Origin: JBFHNV01 sp965365655
GTDB lineage: Bacteria; Pseudomonadota; Gammaproteobacteria; HK1
NCBI GenBank assembly: GCA_965365655.1
Contig: CBDUCN010000221.1
Coordinates: 1 to 9,112, forward strand
Length of the DNA stretch: 9,112 bases
Direction of reading: 5' to 3'
Shown here: positions 1 through 7,273 of the stretch, piece by piece
How the letters are laid out: every line of letters begins with the position of its first letter
Position numbering within the stretch: the first letter of the stretch is position 1
Translations under genes and position numbers: made by a program
The notes under the pieces: generated by a model
Told to the model about the DNA's origin: nothing
What the model saw: only the letters and a program-made list of their open reading frames with translations
Database searches by the model: none

Positions 1-341
1 TCCTGCTCGGAGATCAGTCCCTTGCTCTGCAGGCTCTTGAGCTCCTCGAGGCGCTGCTCGACGCTCCCGCCCGCGCTCGCCGCGGGCTGCTGGACCACGA
101 CGGTGGGCGGCGGCGGCTCGTTGTAGTACGCGCGTGGCGGCGGGGCCGCGTAGGCGCCGGCGTCGTAGCCGGACCGGTAGGCCTCCTCGCGCTGGGCGTG
201 CAGCGCGTTCCCCAGCAGCATGCCCCCGAACAGGCCGGCGACCGCGGCGCCGCCGCTGCCATGGGCCGATACCGGGCCTGCGGCGGCGAGCGCGACGGAG
301 CCCGCGAGCACTGCCGCCAGCGTGTGTCTCTCGAATGTCAT
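1..341 (-). CDS. Secreted glycine-rich protein with SHOCT-like C-terminus (partial, cut by left edge)
   Basis: The reading frame starts at an ATG at 341-339 and stays open to base 1, so 113 residues are visible and the C-terminus is missing. AGGGAG lies 7 nt upstream of this ATG, which supports the start. Residues 1-26 look like a signal peptide: a basic start (RH), an Ala/Val/Leu core, and a likely cut after PVSA. Residues 28-45 are rich in glycine (GSGGAAVAGLFGGMLLGN) and resemble a glycine-zipper or membrane-inserting segment. Residues 60-92 are a low-complexity Tyr/Pro/Ala linker. Residues 95-113 (VEQRLEELKSLQSKGLISE) match the start of a SHOCT domain, a short C-terminal helical module typical of bacterial envelope proteins. 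A normal SHOCT would need only about 10-20 more residues, so the gene probably ends soon after the edge. The exact role is unknown; an envelope location is inferred. Confidence 0.8.
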   Translation of the reverse strand, partial: MTFERHTLAAVLAGSVALAAAGPVSAHGSGGAAVAGLFGGMLLGNALHAQREEAYRSGYDAGAYAAPPPRAYYNEPPPPTVVVQQPAASAGGSVEQRLEELKSLQSKGLISEQ

Positions 342-348
342 CACATCA

Positions 349-354
349 CTCCCT
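349..354 (-). promoter_or_regulatory. Ribosome binding site of the SHOCT-like gene
   Basis: On the minus strand the hexamer AGGGAG sits 7 nt before the ATG at 341. It decides the start of the edge-truncated gene. Confidence 0.6.
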
Positions 355-420
355 GGTATGGCTGCGGCTCACGAAGAGGCCGGCATCCCGATTGCACGAG
401 GTACGGGCGGGTGCGCGCCA

Positions 421-436
421 CCCTGAGCGCTCAGGG
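421..436. repeat. 16-bp perfect palindrome overlapping a stop codon
   Basis: CCCTGAGCGCTCAGGG reads the same on both strands. As RNA it can form a 6-bp stem with a GCGC loop. It contains the TGA stop (431-433, minus) of the four-cysteine exported protein and is followed by the 5' region of the SHOCT-like gene. There is no T-tract on either side, so it is not a classical Rho-independent terminator. It may attenuate read-through, protect mRNA ends, or bind a dimeric protein; the sequence does not decide which. Confidence 0.5.
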
Positions 437-850
437 CGCGGTGCACGCGCCGAAGACCAGCAGGCCTTCGTCGTGGCCGATCGCGGTCGCCGTCATGCGC
501 CCGGTGTCGGGGTCCACCATGACGACCCAGCCGTGGCCCTCGTCGTGGCCCTGCACGACGAGATGGTCCTTCGTGAACGTCACGTCGGCGATGCTGGACG
601 TGCTGCTCACGCCGGTCTCCTCGGTCGCCGTCACCCGCTTCGCGGCGAAGTCCAGCTTCAGGAACTGCGGCACGTTCAGCGCCACCGCGTTGCCGCGGGC
701 GCAGACGTGCGTTTCACCCGGCGCCTTCGCGCACTGCACCGCCTCCAGGGTCGCGCACACCAGCGGCGTCTTGCCGTCGAAGCCGGCCGCGCCGGCGAGC
801 GTCGGTGCCGCCAGCAGCAGCGCGAGCAGCGGATTCTTGAGTTGCTTCAT
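431..850 (-). CDS. Small exported four-cysteine protein, function unknown
   Basis: The protein has 139 residues. Residues 1-22 form a signal peptide: MKQLK, then a Leu/Ala core, with a probable cut near LAGAA. The mature part of about 117 residues has four cysteines (C32, C40, C50, C136), an even number that would suit two disulfides in the periplasm. The middle alternates hydrophobic and polar residues as in beta strands, and it ends with the compact motif LVFGACTAP. From memory, small periplasmic proteins with a Cys-rich start, a PQF-x-(K/R)-x-DF centre and an FGACT end recur in Proteobacteria as uncharacterised proteins; this was not searched. Only a weak GGTGA lies before the ATG, with a 4-nt spacer, so initiation may be inefficient. 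It is the next minus-strand gene after the permease, but a 327-bp gap with hairpins suggests separate transcription. No function is assigned. Confidence 0.8.
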   Translation of the reverse strand: MKQLKNPLLALLLAAPTLAGAAGFDGKTPLVCATLEAVQCAKAPGETHVCARGNAVALNVPQFLKLDFAAKRVTATEETGVSSTSSIADVTFTKDHLVVQGHDEGHGWVVMVDPDTGRMTATAIGHDEGLLVFGACTAP

Positions 851-1177
851 TGCGTCACCATGTAGTGCTTCAGCGATACCTTCCGGCGCCGGGCGCTTGC
901 TGCCACGCCCGCGGGCGGCCCTTCTGCGACGGCAGCGGAGACGCTAGCCGAAACCTTGCGCGGGTGCCAGTCTCGTCGCGCCGCTGCGGACCCGTAACCC
1001 ATCGGGACGGGCGTGTAGAACGGAGAGGCCGTTCTCCTTCGGGACCGGCGATCCGTGTGCGAACGACCGGTGTCCGCCAGACATCCGCGCAACCCGTCGG
1101 CCAGCGACACCGCGGCGGCGCCGCGTGATGATGCCGGCGGCGCGCCGCGGGACCCGCGGCGGCAGGTGCGGGGCGCG
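851..1177. other. Non-coding gap between exported protein and permease gene
   Basis: This 327-bp stretch has open frames on both strands, but their translations are Arg/Ala/Pro-rich with no family resemblance, so I see no gene. It holds a 12-bp palindrome CGCCCGCGGGCG at 906-917, a 6-bp stem with a 5-nt loop at 1018-1034 (GAACGG / CCGTTC), and two strong GC hairpins close to the permease stop, listed separately. A promoter for the exported-protein gene should lie here, but no convincing -35/-10 pair was found. Confidence 0.6.
1111..1161 (-). terminator. Candidate termination or mRNA-end hairpins after the permease gene
   Basis: Two inverted repeats follow the permease stop on the minus strand. 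The first, 1143-1161, has 9-nt arms around a single central A (GCCGCGGG / CCCGCGGC core); as RNA the innermost pairs would open into a loop. It begins 16 nt after the stop. The second, 1111-1125, has 6-nt arms CGCGGC / GCCGCG with a 3-nt loop. Neither is followed by a U-tract, so these may be L-shaped terminators or 3'-end stabilisers. High GC makes chance hairpins common, so confidence is moderate. Confidence 0.4.
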
Positions 1178-2623
1178 TCAGAATCCACCGAACAGCGACG
1201 CCAGCGCCACCACCGCGGCCAGCGACAGCATCGGGCCCACGACGGCGACCATGAACACGTCGCCGTAGGCCTGGCGATGCGTGACCTTGCAGATCCCCAG
1301 CACCGTGATCACGGCGCCGTTGTGCGGCAGCGCGTCGAGGGCGCCGGACGAGATCGAGGTGACGCGGTGCATCGCCTCCAGGGAGATCCCCTGCGTCTGC
1401 GCGAGCTCGACGTAGGTGGGGCCCAGGTTGTCCAGCGCGATGCTCATGCCGCCGGACGCCGACCCCGTGATCGCGCTCAGCACGTTGACGGCGACCGCCA
1501 GCGACACCAGCGGGCTCAGCTCGCCGAGCGCGAGAAGCCCGTCGCTGACGGTCGCGAACGCGGGCATCGCCGCGATCACCGCGCCGAAGCCGACCAGGCT
1601 CGCGGTGTTCGCGATCGGGATCACGGACGCGTTGGCGCCGTGATCCAGGCTTCCCTTCAGGTCCTCGAAGCGCGTCCAGAACACGGCGACGAGAAAGCCG
1701 ATCGCGGCGAGCAGCGCGACGATGATCGCCCACACGCCGCGCACGGCCTCGATGGTGGTCGCGCCGTACAGAGGCTGCGCGAGGTACGAGGTGTCCAGCG
1801 CCGGCGCGACCAGGCGGATGAACGCGTAGTTCACCAGCACGACGATGGCGATCGGCGCGACGGCGAGCGGGAACGACGGCAGCCGGTCGCGCGCGGGCCC
1901 CTCGTGGCCCAGCTCGCCGACGTCGAAGCCGTCGCGGATCGAGCCCTCCCGCGCCGCGAGGCCGCTCGCCGGGATTGCGTCGTCGTCGGCGCCGTAGCCC
2001 TCACCCGCGGCTCTCGCGCGCGCCGCGCGCCGGTTCAGCCACGTGATCCCGAACAGCAGCATCAGCACCGACGCGATCACGCCCAGCCCCGGGGCCGCGA
2101 AGGCCGTGGTCCCGAACACCGGCATCGGGATCGCGTTCTGGATGGCCGGCGTTCCCGGCAGCGCGGACATCGTGAACGTGAACGCGCCGAGCGCCAGTGC
2201 CGCCGGGATCAGGCGCTTCGGGATGCCGGCGTCCCGGAACAGGGCGGCGGCCGCCGGGAAGATCGCGAACGCGACGACGAACAGCGACACCCCGCCGTAG
2301 GTGAGCACCGCGCAGCACGCGACCACGGCGAGCACGGCGCTGCCGCTGCCGAATCTCGCCCCCAGCGTGCGTGCGATCGCGCCGGCGCAGCCGCTGTCGT
2401 CCATCAGCTTGCCGAAGATCGCGCCGAGCAGGAACAGCGGGAAGTACGCGATCGCGAACTCGCCCATGTTGCGCATGAAGATCTGGGTGTATGCGCCGAG
2501 CACGGGGACGCCGCCTTCGAGCGCGGCCGCGACGCACGCGATCGCCGGAGCGATGATCAGCAGGGTGACCCCGCGGAACGCGAAGACCATCAGCAGCGCC
2601 AGCGCCGCGAGCATCACGATCAT
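1178..2623 (-). CDS. GntP-family carboxylate permease
   Basis: The protein is an inner-membrane secondary transporter of 481 residues, slightly longer than the roughly 440-450 usual in the family. Hydrophobic segments run through residues 1-35, 57-75, 94-130, 138-160, 178-196, 250-275, 293-316, 333-360, 366-388 and 453-480. Residues 197-250 form a long charged cytoplasmic-type loop that accounts for the extra length. Family motifs include ITGSASGGMSIAL (385-397) and ALPHNGAVITVLG (431-443), followed by THRQAY (448-453). GntP members carry gluconate, other sugar acids or, in some Proteobacteria, ketone-body-type acids; the substrate is not readable here. The gene follows the kinase gene in the same direction with a 91-bp gap, so a short-chain carboxylate such as 3-hydroxybutyrate, acetate or propionate is a reasonable guess. 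A GGAGA with a 7-nt spacer supports the ATG at 2623. Confidence 0.88.
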   Translation of the reverse strand: MIVMLAALALLMVFAFRGVTLLIIAPAIACVAAALEGGVPVLGAYTQIFMRNMGEFAIAYFPLFLLGAIFGKLMDDSGCAGAIARTLGARFGSGSAVLAVVACCAVLTYGGVSLFVVAFAIFPAAAALFRDAGIPKRLIPAALALGAFTFTMSALPGTPAIQNAIPMPVFGTTAFAAPGLGVIASVLMLLFGITWLNRRAARARAAGEGYGADDDAIPASGLAAREGSIRDGFDVGELGHEGPARDRLPSFPLAVAPIAIVVLVNYAFIRLVAPALDTSYLAQPLYGATTIEAVRGVWAIIVALLAAIGFLVAVFWTRFEDLKGSLDHGANASVIPIANTASLVGFGAVIAAMPAFATVSDGLLALGELSPLVSLAVAVNVLSAITGSASGGMSIALDNLGPTYVELAQTQGISLEAMHRVTSISSGALDALPHNGAVITVLGICKVTHRQAYGDVFMVAVVGPMLSLAAVVALASLFGGF

Positions 2624-2630
2624 CGACAGG

Positions 2631-2635
2631 TCTCC
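2631..2635 (-). promoter_or_regulatory. Ribosome binding site of the permease gene
   Basis: GGAGA on the minus strand lies 7 nt before the ATG at 2623. It shows that the permease has its own translation signal despite probable co-transcription with the kinase. Confidence 0.5.
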
Positions 2636-2714
2636 GCGCCGCGTGGCGCGCGCCGGCGGGCACCGCGCCGAGGGGCGTCGGCGCCGGCACCGCCGGGCGC
2701 CGTGCGAGGGTCCG

Positions 2715-3917
2715 TCACGCGGTCCGCTGCCCGCCGGCGATGCCGGCGCACGCGAGCGTGTGCAGCGCGATCATGCGTTCCTCGTCGGTCGGGACGACGA
2801 GGACGGCGGGCGCGCTCCGTTCGCGGCTGATGCGGGTCGCGCCGCCGGCGTTCGCCGCGTCGTCGAGGTCGACGCCCAGCCACGCGAGCCGCCCGCAGAC
2901 GTCGCCGCGCACCCGCGGCGAGTTCTCGCCGATGCCGGCGGTGAACACGAGCGCGTCGAGGCCGCCGAGCACGCTGGCGAGGGCCGCGACCTCCTTCGCG
3001 ATCCGGTACGCGAAGTAGTCGAGCGCCCTGCGCGCGGCCGGCGCGTCGCTGGCGGCCAGCTCGCGGACGTCGTTGCTGATCCCCGACAGGCCCTTCAGGC
3101 CGCACTCGTTGTAGAGCAGGCGGGTCACCTCGTCCACGCTCATGCCCTCGTGCTGCAGCAGGTACAGCACGACCCCGGGGTCGAGGGCGCCGGGTCGGGT
3201 GCCCATCGGCAGGCCGTCGAGCGCGGTGAAGCCCATCGTGCTGTCGACGCTGCGCCCGTCGTGCATCGCGCACAGCGATGCGCCGCTGCCGAGGTGGGCC
3301 ACCACGACGCGCCCGCCCGCGACCTCCGGCGCGACGTCCGGCAGCACGCGTGCGATGTACTCGTACGACAGGCCGTGGAAGCCGTAGCGGCGCACGCCTT
3401 TGCGGTACAGCGCCTCCGGCAGCGCGAAGCGGTCCGCGAGCTCGCCGTGGCCGCGGTGGAACGCGGTGTCGAAGCACGCGACCTGCGGCACCTCGGGCAG
3501 CATCGCCCGCAGCGCCCGGATCGGCGCGAGGTTGTTCGGCTGGTGCAGCGGGGCGAGCGGTACCAGGCTCTCCAGCGCGGCGAGCACGCCGTCGTCGACC
3601 AGCACCGGGTGCACGAGCTCCGGCCCGCCGTGGACCACGCGGTGGCCGAACGCGACCGGCAGCGCGCCGTCGAGGTGCTCGCGAAGCCAGCCGCCCATCG
3701 CGCCGAGCGCACCCGCGACGTCGGCGCCGGCCTCGCCCTCGAGCGGTCGGTCGACGAGCGACGCGCCGCCGGCGTCGCGCGCGACGAGGCGCGGCTTCAC
3801 CCCGATGCCGTCGACCTGTCCCTTGAGCGCGAGCGCCGGCGTCGCGCCCGACACCTCGAACAGCTGGAACTTGACGCTGGAGGACCCCGCGTTCAGGGCC
3901 AGCACCGTGGGCCGCAT
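2715..3917 (-). CDS. ackA: Acetate/propionate-family kinase
   Basis: This cytoplasmic enzyme makes ATP and a short carboxylate from acyl phosphate and ADP, and the reaction is reversible. Its 400 residues match the usual length. Conserved sites, compared with the Methanosarcina thermophila acetate kinase, are all present: NAGSSSVKF (9-17), R93 in GHRVVHGG, H125 in LHQPNN, D150 in CFDTAFH, H182 in GFHGLS, the loop AHLGSGASL (207-215), R241 in MGTRPG, AGIGENS (327-333) and E380/E381 near the C-terminus. Nothing catalytic is missing, so the enzyme should be active. The start lies only 3 nt after the phosphate acyltransferase stop, which suggests tight co-translation; no strong Shine-Dalgarno is visible. 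The partner acyltransferase supplies the acyl phosphate. Whether acetyl, propionyl, butyryl or hydroxybutyryl phosphate is preferred cannot be told from sequence alone. Confidence 0.95.
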   Translation of the reverse strand: MRPTVLALNAGSSSVKFQLFEVSGATPALALKGQVDGIGVKPRLVARDAGGASLVDRPLEGEAGADVAGALGAMGGWLREHLDGALPVAFGHRVVHGGPELVHPVLVDDGVLAALESLVPLAPLHQPNNLAPIRALRAMLPEVPQVACFDTAFHRGHGELADRFALPEALYRKGVRRYGFHGLSYEYIARVLPDVAPEVAGGRVVVAHLGSGASLCAMHDGRSVDSTMGFTALDGLPMGTRPGALDPGVVLYLLQHEGMSVDEVTRLLYNECGLKGLSGISNDVRELAASDAPAARRALDYFAYRIAKEVAALASVLGGLDALVFTAGIGENSPRVRGDVCGRLAWLGVDLDDAANAGGATRISRERSAPAVLVVPTDEERMIALHTLACAGIAGGQRTA

Positions 3918-3920
3918 CGC

Positions 3921-4895
3921 TCAGGCCGCGATCGGGCGCGTCGCGCGCAGCGCGTGGGCGTAGATCGCGCCCACCGCGCATGACGCCATCCGCGTCTGCA
4001 CCGAGTCCGCACGGCTGGTCAGGATGATCGGCACCCGCGCCCCGAGCACGATGCCCGCGGCCAGCGCGTCGGCGAGGAAGCTCAGGTTCTTCGCGAGCAT
4101 GTTGCCGGCCTCGAGGTCGGGCACCACGAGGACGTCGGCCTGGCCCGCCACCGGCGAGTCGATGCCCTTGATGCGCGCCGCCTCCGGGCTGATCGCGTTG
4201 TCCAGGGCGAGCGGCCCGTCGAGCAGGCCGCCGGTGATCTGCCCGCGGTCGGCCATCTTGCACAGCGCGGCCGCTTCCACGGTGGACGGTATGGTCGGGG
4301 TCACGGTCTCGACCGCGGACAGGATCGCGACCCGGGGCTGCTCCGAGCCGAGCGCGCGCAGGAAGTCGATCGCGTTCTGCACGATGTCCATCTTGGTTCG
4401 CAGGTCGGGGAAGATGTTGACCGCGGCGTCGGTGATGAACAGCGGCTTCGGGTAGGTCGCGACGTCCATCGCGAACACGTGCGAGATGCGCCGCTCGGTG
4501 CGCAGCCCCGAGTCCTTGCGCACCACCGCACCCATCAGCTCGTCGGTGTGCAGGCTGCCCTTCATCAGGATCTCGCCGCGCGCCTCGCGCAGCAGCGCGA
4601 GGCCGCGCGCCGCGGAGTCGTGGCTGTGCTCGGCGTCGACGATCTCGAACGGCGACACGTCGAAGCCGTGCTCCTCGGCGACCGAGCGGATCCGGCGCTC
4701 GGGCCCGACCAGCACCGGCACGATCAGCCCGGCCTCGGCCGCGTCCAGCGCGCCTTCCAGCGAGGTCCGGTCGCAGGGGTGCACGACCACGGTCGGGATC
4801 GCGGGCAGCTCGTTCGCGCGGGCGATCAGCCGCGCGTACTGCTCGGCCCTGCGCTCCTCTCCGCTGCGTACGGAGGCGGGTGTCGGGTCGTTCAT
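3921..4895 (-). CDS. pta: Phosphate acetyl/butyryltransferase (PTA_PTB family)
   Basis: The enzyme exchanges CoA for phosphate on a short acyl-CoA, giving the acyl phosphate used by the kinase encoded next. I place the start at the ATG at 4895, giving 324 residues, because GAGGAG lies 9 nt upstream and the residues encoded further upstream are Arg/Pro-rich and not family-like. Recognisable segments are LIVPVLVGP (57-65), ILMKGSLHTDELMGAVV (109-125), RRISHVF (135-141), FITDAAVNIFPDL (153-165), GGLLDGPLALDNAIS (222-236), ADVLVVPDLEAGNMLAKNL (253-271) and the phosphate/CoA-site motif LTSRADS (292-298). The central part strongly resembles the acyltransferase half of the proteobacterial proteins annotated as bifunctional enoyl-CoA hydratase/phosphate acetyltransferase, but the N-terminal MaoC hydratase half is absent and there is no room for it. 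Acyl chain preference (acetyl or butyryl-like) is undecided. Confidence 0.92.
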   Translation of the reverse strand: MNDPTPASVRSGEERRAEQYARLIARANELPAIPTVVVHPCDRTSLEGALDAAEAGLIVPVLVGPERRIRSVAEEHGFDVSPFEIVDAEHSHDSAARGLALLREARGEILMKGSLHTDELMGAVVRKDSGLRTERRISHVFAMDVATYPKPLFITDAAVNIFPDLRTKMDIVQNAIDFLRALGSEQPRVAILSAVETVTPTIPSTVEAAALCKMADRGQITGGLLDGPLALDNAISPEAARIKGIDSPVAGQADVLVVPDLEAGNMLAKNLSFLADALAAGIVLGARVPIILTSRADSVQTRMASCAVGAIYAHALRATRPIAA

Positions 4896-4940
4896 CGTCT
4901 GTTGCTCCTCGAAAGGGTCCGTCGATCGGGGGAGGGGGCG

Positions 4941-4963
4941 CACGTACCGCACGTACCGCACGG
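4941..4963. repeat. 9-bp tandem repeat (CACGTACCG), 2.5 copies
   Basis: CACGTACCG occurs at 4941-4949 and 4950-4958, followed by a partial third copy CACGG. It lies about 46-68 bp before the acyltransferase ATG. The spaced GTAC cores could be a regulator site in a leader, or a chance short duplication. Confidence 0.45.
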
Positions 4964-5042
4964 AGCGCCCGGGGGCCACCGTGGGCCGGCCCGGCGCGCG
5001 CCCGAGGCTTACCTGCCAGGGCGCGACCAGCCGCACCCGCGA

Positions 5043-5066
5043 CCCGGGCGGTTCGCTTCGCCCGGG
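5043..5066 (-). terminator. Stem-loop after the DUF3141 gene
   Basis: Perfect 8-nt arms CCCGGGCG / CGCCCGGG flank an 8-nt loop, starting 16 nt beyond the DUF3141 stop on the minus strand. The stem is entirely G/C and should be stable. No U-tract follows, so it may act as a partial terminator or as a 3'-end block against exonucleases between the first and second operon genes. Confidence 0.45.
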
Positions 5067-5082
5067 CCGCGGAGGCAGGCGC

Positions 5083-7260
5083 TCAGGCCTTCTTGCGGCG
5101 CCCGATGGGCTCCACCTTCGCCCGCGCCGTGCCCGGCGCGAACATCGATTCGATCTCCGCGAGCCGCTCGCGTGCCGCATCGTTCATGGTGTCGCTGGCG
5201 TTCACCACCCGGCGAATGCGCTCCAGCATCTCGCGCGCCTGCGCCTCGTGGCCGGCGATCATCGACGGCAGGGCGTCGATCGCCGCGCGCTCGTCGGTCA
5301 GCAGCATGAAGTATTGATCGCGCACCAGCTCCTTGAACTGCGCGACGGTGAGGTCGCCGCCCTCGGTCTCGTGGATCCGGCGCAGCATCGCGAAGCCGCG
5401 CTCGTCGACCATCTCGGTGGGCATGCGGACGTACACCAGCGCGCGGATGGCCGCCTCGCGCACCCCGCCCTGGCCGATCGCGGCGCGCAGCGCCGACACG
5501 CGCTCCTCGACCAGCGCGCGGTGGTCCGGCGACGTTCCCGGGTGCCGGCGCGGAGGCTCGTCGGATGCCGCCAGCCCCAGCAGCGCCTGCGTGAACGGCT
5601 GGCCGTAGATCGCGAAGAAGCTGCTCTCCACCATCGCGTCGCGCACGTCGCGCCAGGTGTTCAGGCTCAGCGTCAGCCACTGCGAGCACGCCTTCTCCCA
5701 CGCGAGCAGCGGATTGTCCGGGCTCACGGGGCGGCGCGCCTCGCGCGCCTGCCCGGCGCCGGCGGCGACGGCGGCCATCAGCGGGTTCAGGTCGGAGAAC
5801 ATCTCGTAGCCGGTGCGTGCGGGGTGCGTCGCGCGCATCCACTGCGCCGCCGGGGCGTTCACCGCCGCCCTGACGAAGGGCTGCGCGAAGCTGCGGTACA
5901 GGCCGTGAGTGATCTCGGACGCACGGGCGACCGCGGCGAAGCTGCGCTCGTCGGCCTCGTCGTTCACGCCGAACGCGCGCACGTCGTCCACGTCGCGCGC
6001 CTCGAAGCGGGAGATGTAATCGCCGCTCGCGAGGTCCGCCCCCGTGCGCTGCGACGCCTTGTCGGTGAGCACGGCCTCGTACAGGCCCGGCGGCAGGCAG
6101 TCGATGAGATCGATGTTCTCGGTGAACTCGCGGTGCTCCTTACGCGCGACGCTGCCGGAGACGAAGATCCCGAGGTGGCCGACGCTCTCGTGCACCGCGT
6201 ACACGATGGTCTGGCCGGCGGCGCGCACGTCGTCCACGTCCTCGTAGAGATCCGGAATCCAGCCGAGCGCCTGCGCCGGCGGCGTGATGTTGTCGCCCTT
6301 CGAGCAGAAGATCACGATCGGCGAGCGGATGTTGCGAAGATCGATGACGGTGCCGTCGGACAGCGCGATGTCGGCCCGGGAGAGCCGGTTGCCGACGAAC
6401 AGGTTGTCGACGATCCACTGCATCTCCGCGGCGTTGAGCAGCACGTGGCCGCCCCACCAGCGCTCGAACTCGAGGTAGCGCGGACCCTCCGTGTCGACCT
6501 TCGAGTACACGTTGTACTGCTTGTCCCACAGGGTGTTCGCCGGGTTCATGCTCTCGAAGTTCGACACCAGCCACGCGCCGTCGAAGATGCCGGCGCCGAG
6601 GTCGCCGGTGAGCGCGGTCAGCCAGCTGCCGCCCAGCAGGCCGCCGCTGTAGCGCATCGGGTTCTCGCCGCGCACGCCGGCCCAGTACGACATCGGCGCG
6701 CCGGCGATGATCAGCGGTCCGCACAGGTCCGGGCGCACCGCGGCCAGCATCATGACCGCCCAGCCGGCCTGGCAGTTGCCGACCACGACCGGCCGGCCGT
6801 CGGCGTCGGGGTGGCGCTCGACGACCACCTCCAGGAAGTGCTCCTCGGCGCGCAGCACCGCCTCGATGGTCTGTCCCGGCTCCGGCGTCGGCGAGAAGCC
6901 GATGAAGTAGCACGGGTGGCCGGCGCGCAGCGCGACGCCGATCTCGCTGTCGGCCTTGAAGCCGCCGATGCCCGGGCCATGCCCGGCGCGCGGGTCGACG
7001 ATCACGAAGGGCCGCTTGTCCTCGTCGACCGTCACGCCCGCGGGGGGCACGATGCGCACGAGCCCGTAGTTCACGGGCTGCGGCAGCGTACGGCCGTCCG
7101 CGACCGGCTCGAACTCGTAGCCGAGCACGTGGGGCGCCTCGCTGGCCATGTGCTCGCGGTACTGGTTGCCCCGCTGGCGCATCACGTCCCAGAACAGGAC
7201 CGTGCGCTGAGCCGCGTCCGTGAGGTATTCGGTGACCGGATCCGGCCGGAAGTCCGACAT
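5083..7260 (-). CDS. DUF3141 protein, PHA-synthase-like alpha/beta-hydrolase
   Basis: The start is the ATG at 7260, giving 725 residues; GGGGGA lies 7 nt upstream. The frame stays open for another 130 codons, but those overlap the opposite-strand small gene and look non-coding. Residues 85-370 form an alpha/beta-hydrolase core. GNCQAG (161-166) is a nucleophile elbow with Cys163, like the G-x-C-x-G lipase box of PHA synthases. CSKGDN puts Asp323, and SVGHLG puts His362, in the expected order for a Cys-Asp-His triad. Aromatic clusters lie near LWDKQYN (244-250) and RWWGG (267-271). Residues 400-725 are mostly helical and charged, ending in GRRKKA, and are not part of a normal PhaC. This fits Pfam family DUF3141, whose members are sometimes called poly(3-hydroxyalkanoate) synthetase without proof. 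It may polymerise, transfer or hydrolyse hydroxyacyl thioesters. No signal peptide is seen. It is first in the operon with the acyltransferase and kinase. Confidence 0.88.
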   Translation of the reverse strand: MSDFRPDPVTEYLTDAAQRTVLFWDVMRQRGNQYREHMASEAPHVLGYEFEPVADGRTLPQPVNYGLVRIVPPAGVTVDEDKRPFVIVDPRAGHGPGIGGFKADSEIGVALRAGHPCYFIGFSPTPEPGQTIEAVLRAEEHFLEVVVERHPDADGRPVVVGNCQAGWAVMMLAAVRPDLCGPLIIAGAPMSYWAGVRGENPMRYSGGLLGGSWLTALTGDLGAGIFDGAWLVSNFESMNPANTLWDKQYNVYSKVDTEGPRYLEFERWWGGHVLLNAAEMQWIVDNLFVGNRLSRADIALSDGTVIDLRNIRSPIVIFCSKGDNITPPAQALGWIPDLYEDVDDVRAAGQTIVYAVHESVGHLGIFVSGSVARKEHREFTENIDLIDCLPPGLYEAVLTDKASQRTGADLASGDYISRFEARDVDDVRAFGVNDEADERSFAAVARASEITHGLYRSFAQPFVRAAVNAPAAQWMRATHPARTGYEMFSDLNPLMAAVAAGAGQAREARRPVSPDNPLLAWEKACSQWLTLSLNTWRDVRDAMVESSFFAIYGQPFTQALLGLAASDEPPRRHPGTSPDHRALVEERVSALRAAIGQGGVREAAIRALVYVRMPTEMVDERGFAMLRRIHETEGGDLTVAQFKELVRDQYFMLLTDERAAIDALPSMIAGHEAQAREMLERIRRVVNASDTMNDAARERLAEIESMFAPGTARAKVEPIGRRKKA

Positions 7261-7267
7261 GGCAAAG

Positions 7268-7273
7268 TCCCCC
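7268..7273 (-). promoter_or_regulatory. Ribosome binding site of the DUF3141 gene
   Basis: GGGGGA on the minus strand lies 7 nt before the ATG at 7260. It is the main reason for choosing this start over longer in-frame starts. Confidence 0.6.

Larger units (their letters stand above)
4896..5082 (-). other. Leader region of the acyltransferase gene
   Basis: This 187-bp gap separates the DUF3141 stop from the acyltransferase start. It holds a strong stem-loop near the upstream gene, a 9-bp tandem repeat, and the acyltransferase Shine-Dalgarno GAGGAG at 4905-4910. The size and the hairpin suggest that the two genes can be expressed unequally, by partial termination, RNA processing or a second promoter. 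No clear -35/-10 was found. Confidence 0.45.

Noticed and set aside
847..1188. A minus-strand 113-codon frame filling the gap between the permease and the exported protein
   Set aside because: It overlaps both neighbours neatly (an ATGA overlap with the exported-protein start), but its Arg/Ser/Ala-rich translation has no protein-like pattern or ribosome site, and it contains hairpins.
1055..2830. A plus-strand open frame of 591 codons opposite the permease gene
   Set aside because: It is extremely Arg/Asp/Gln-rich and low in complexity, a mirror of GC-rich codon use in the permease gene.
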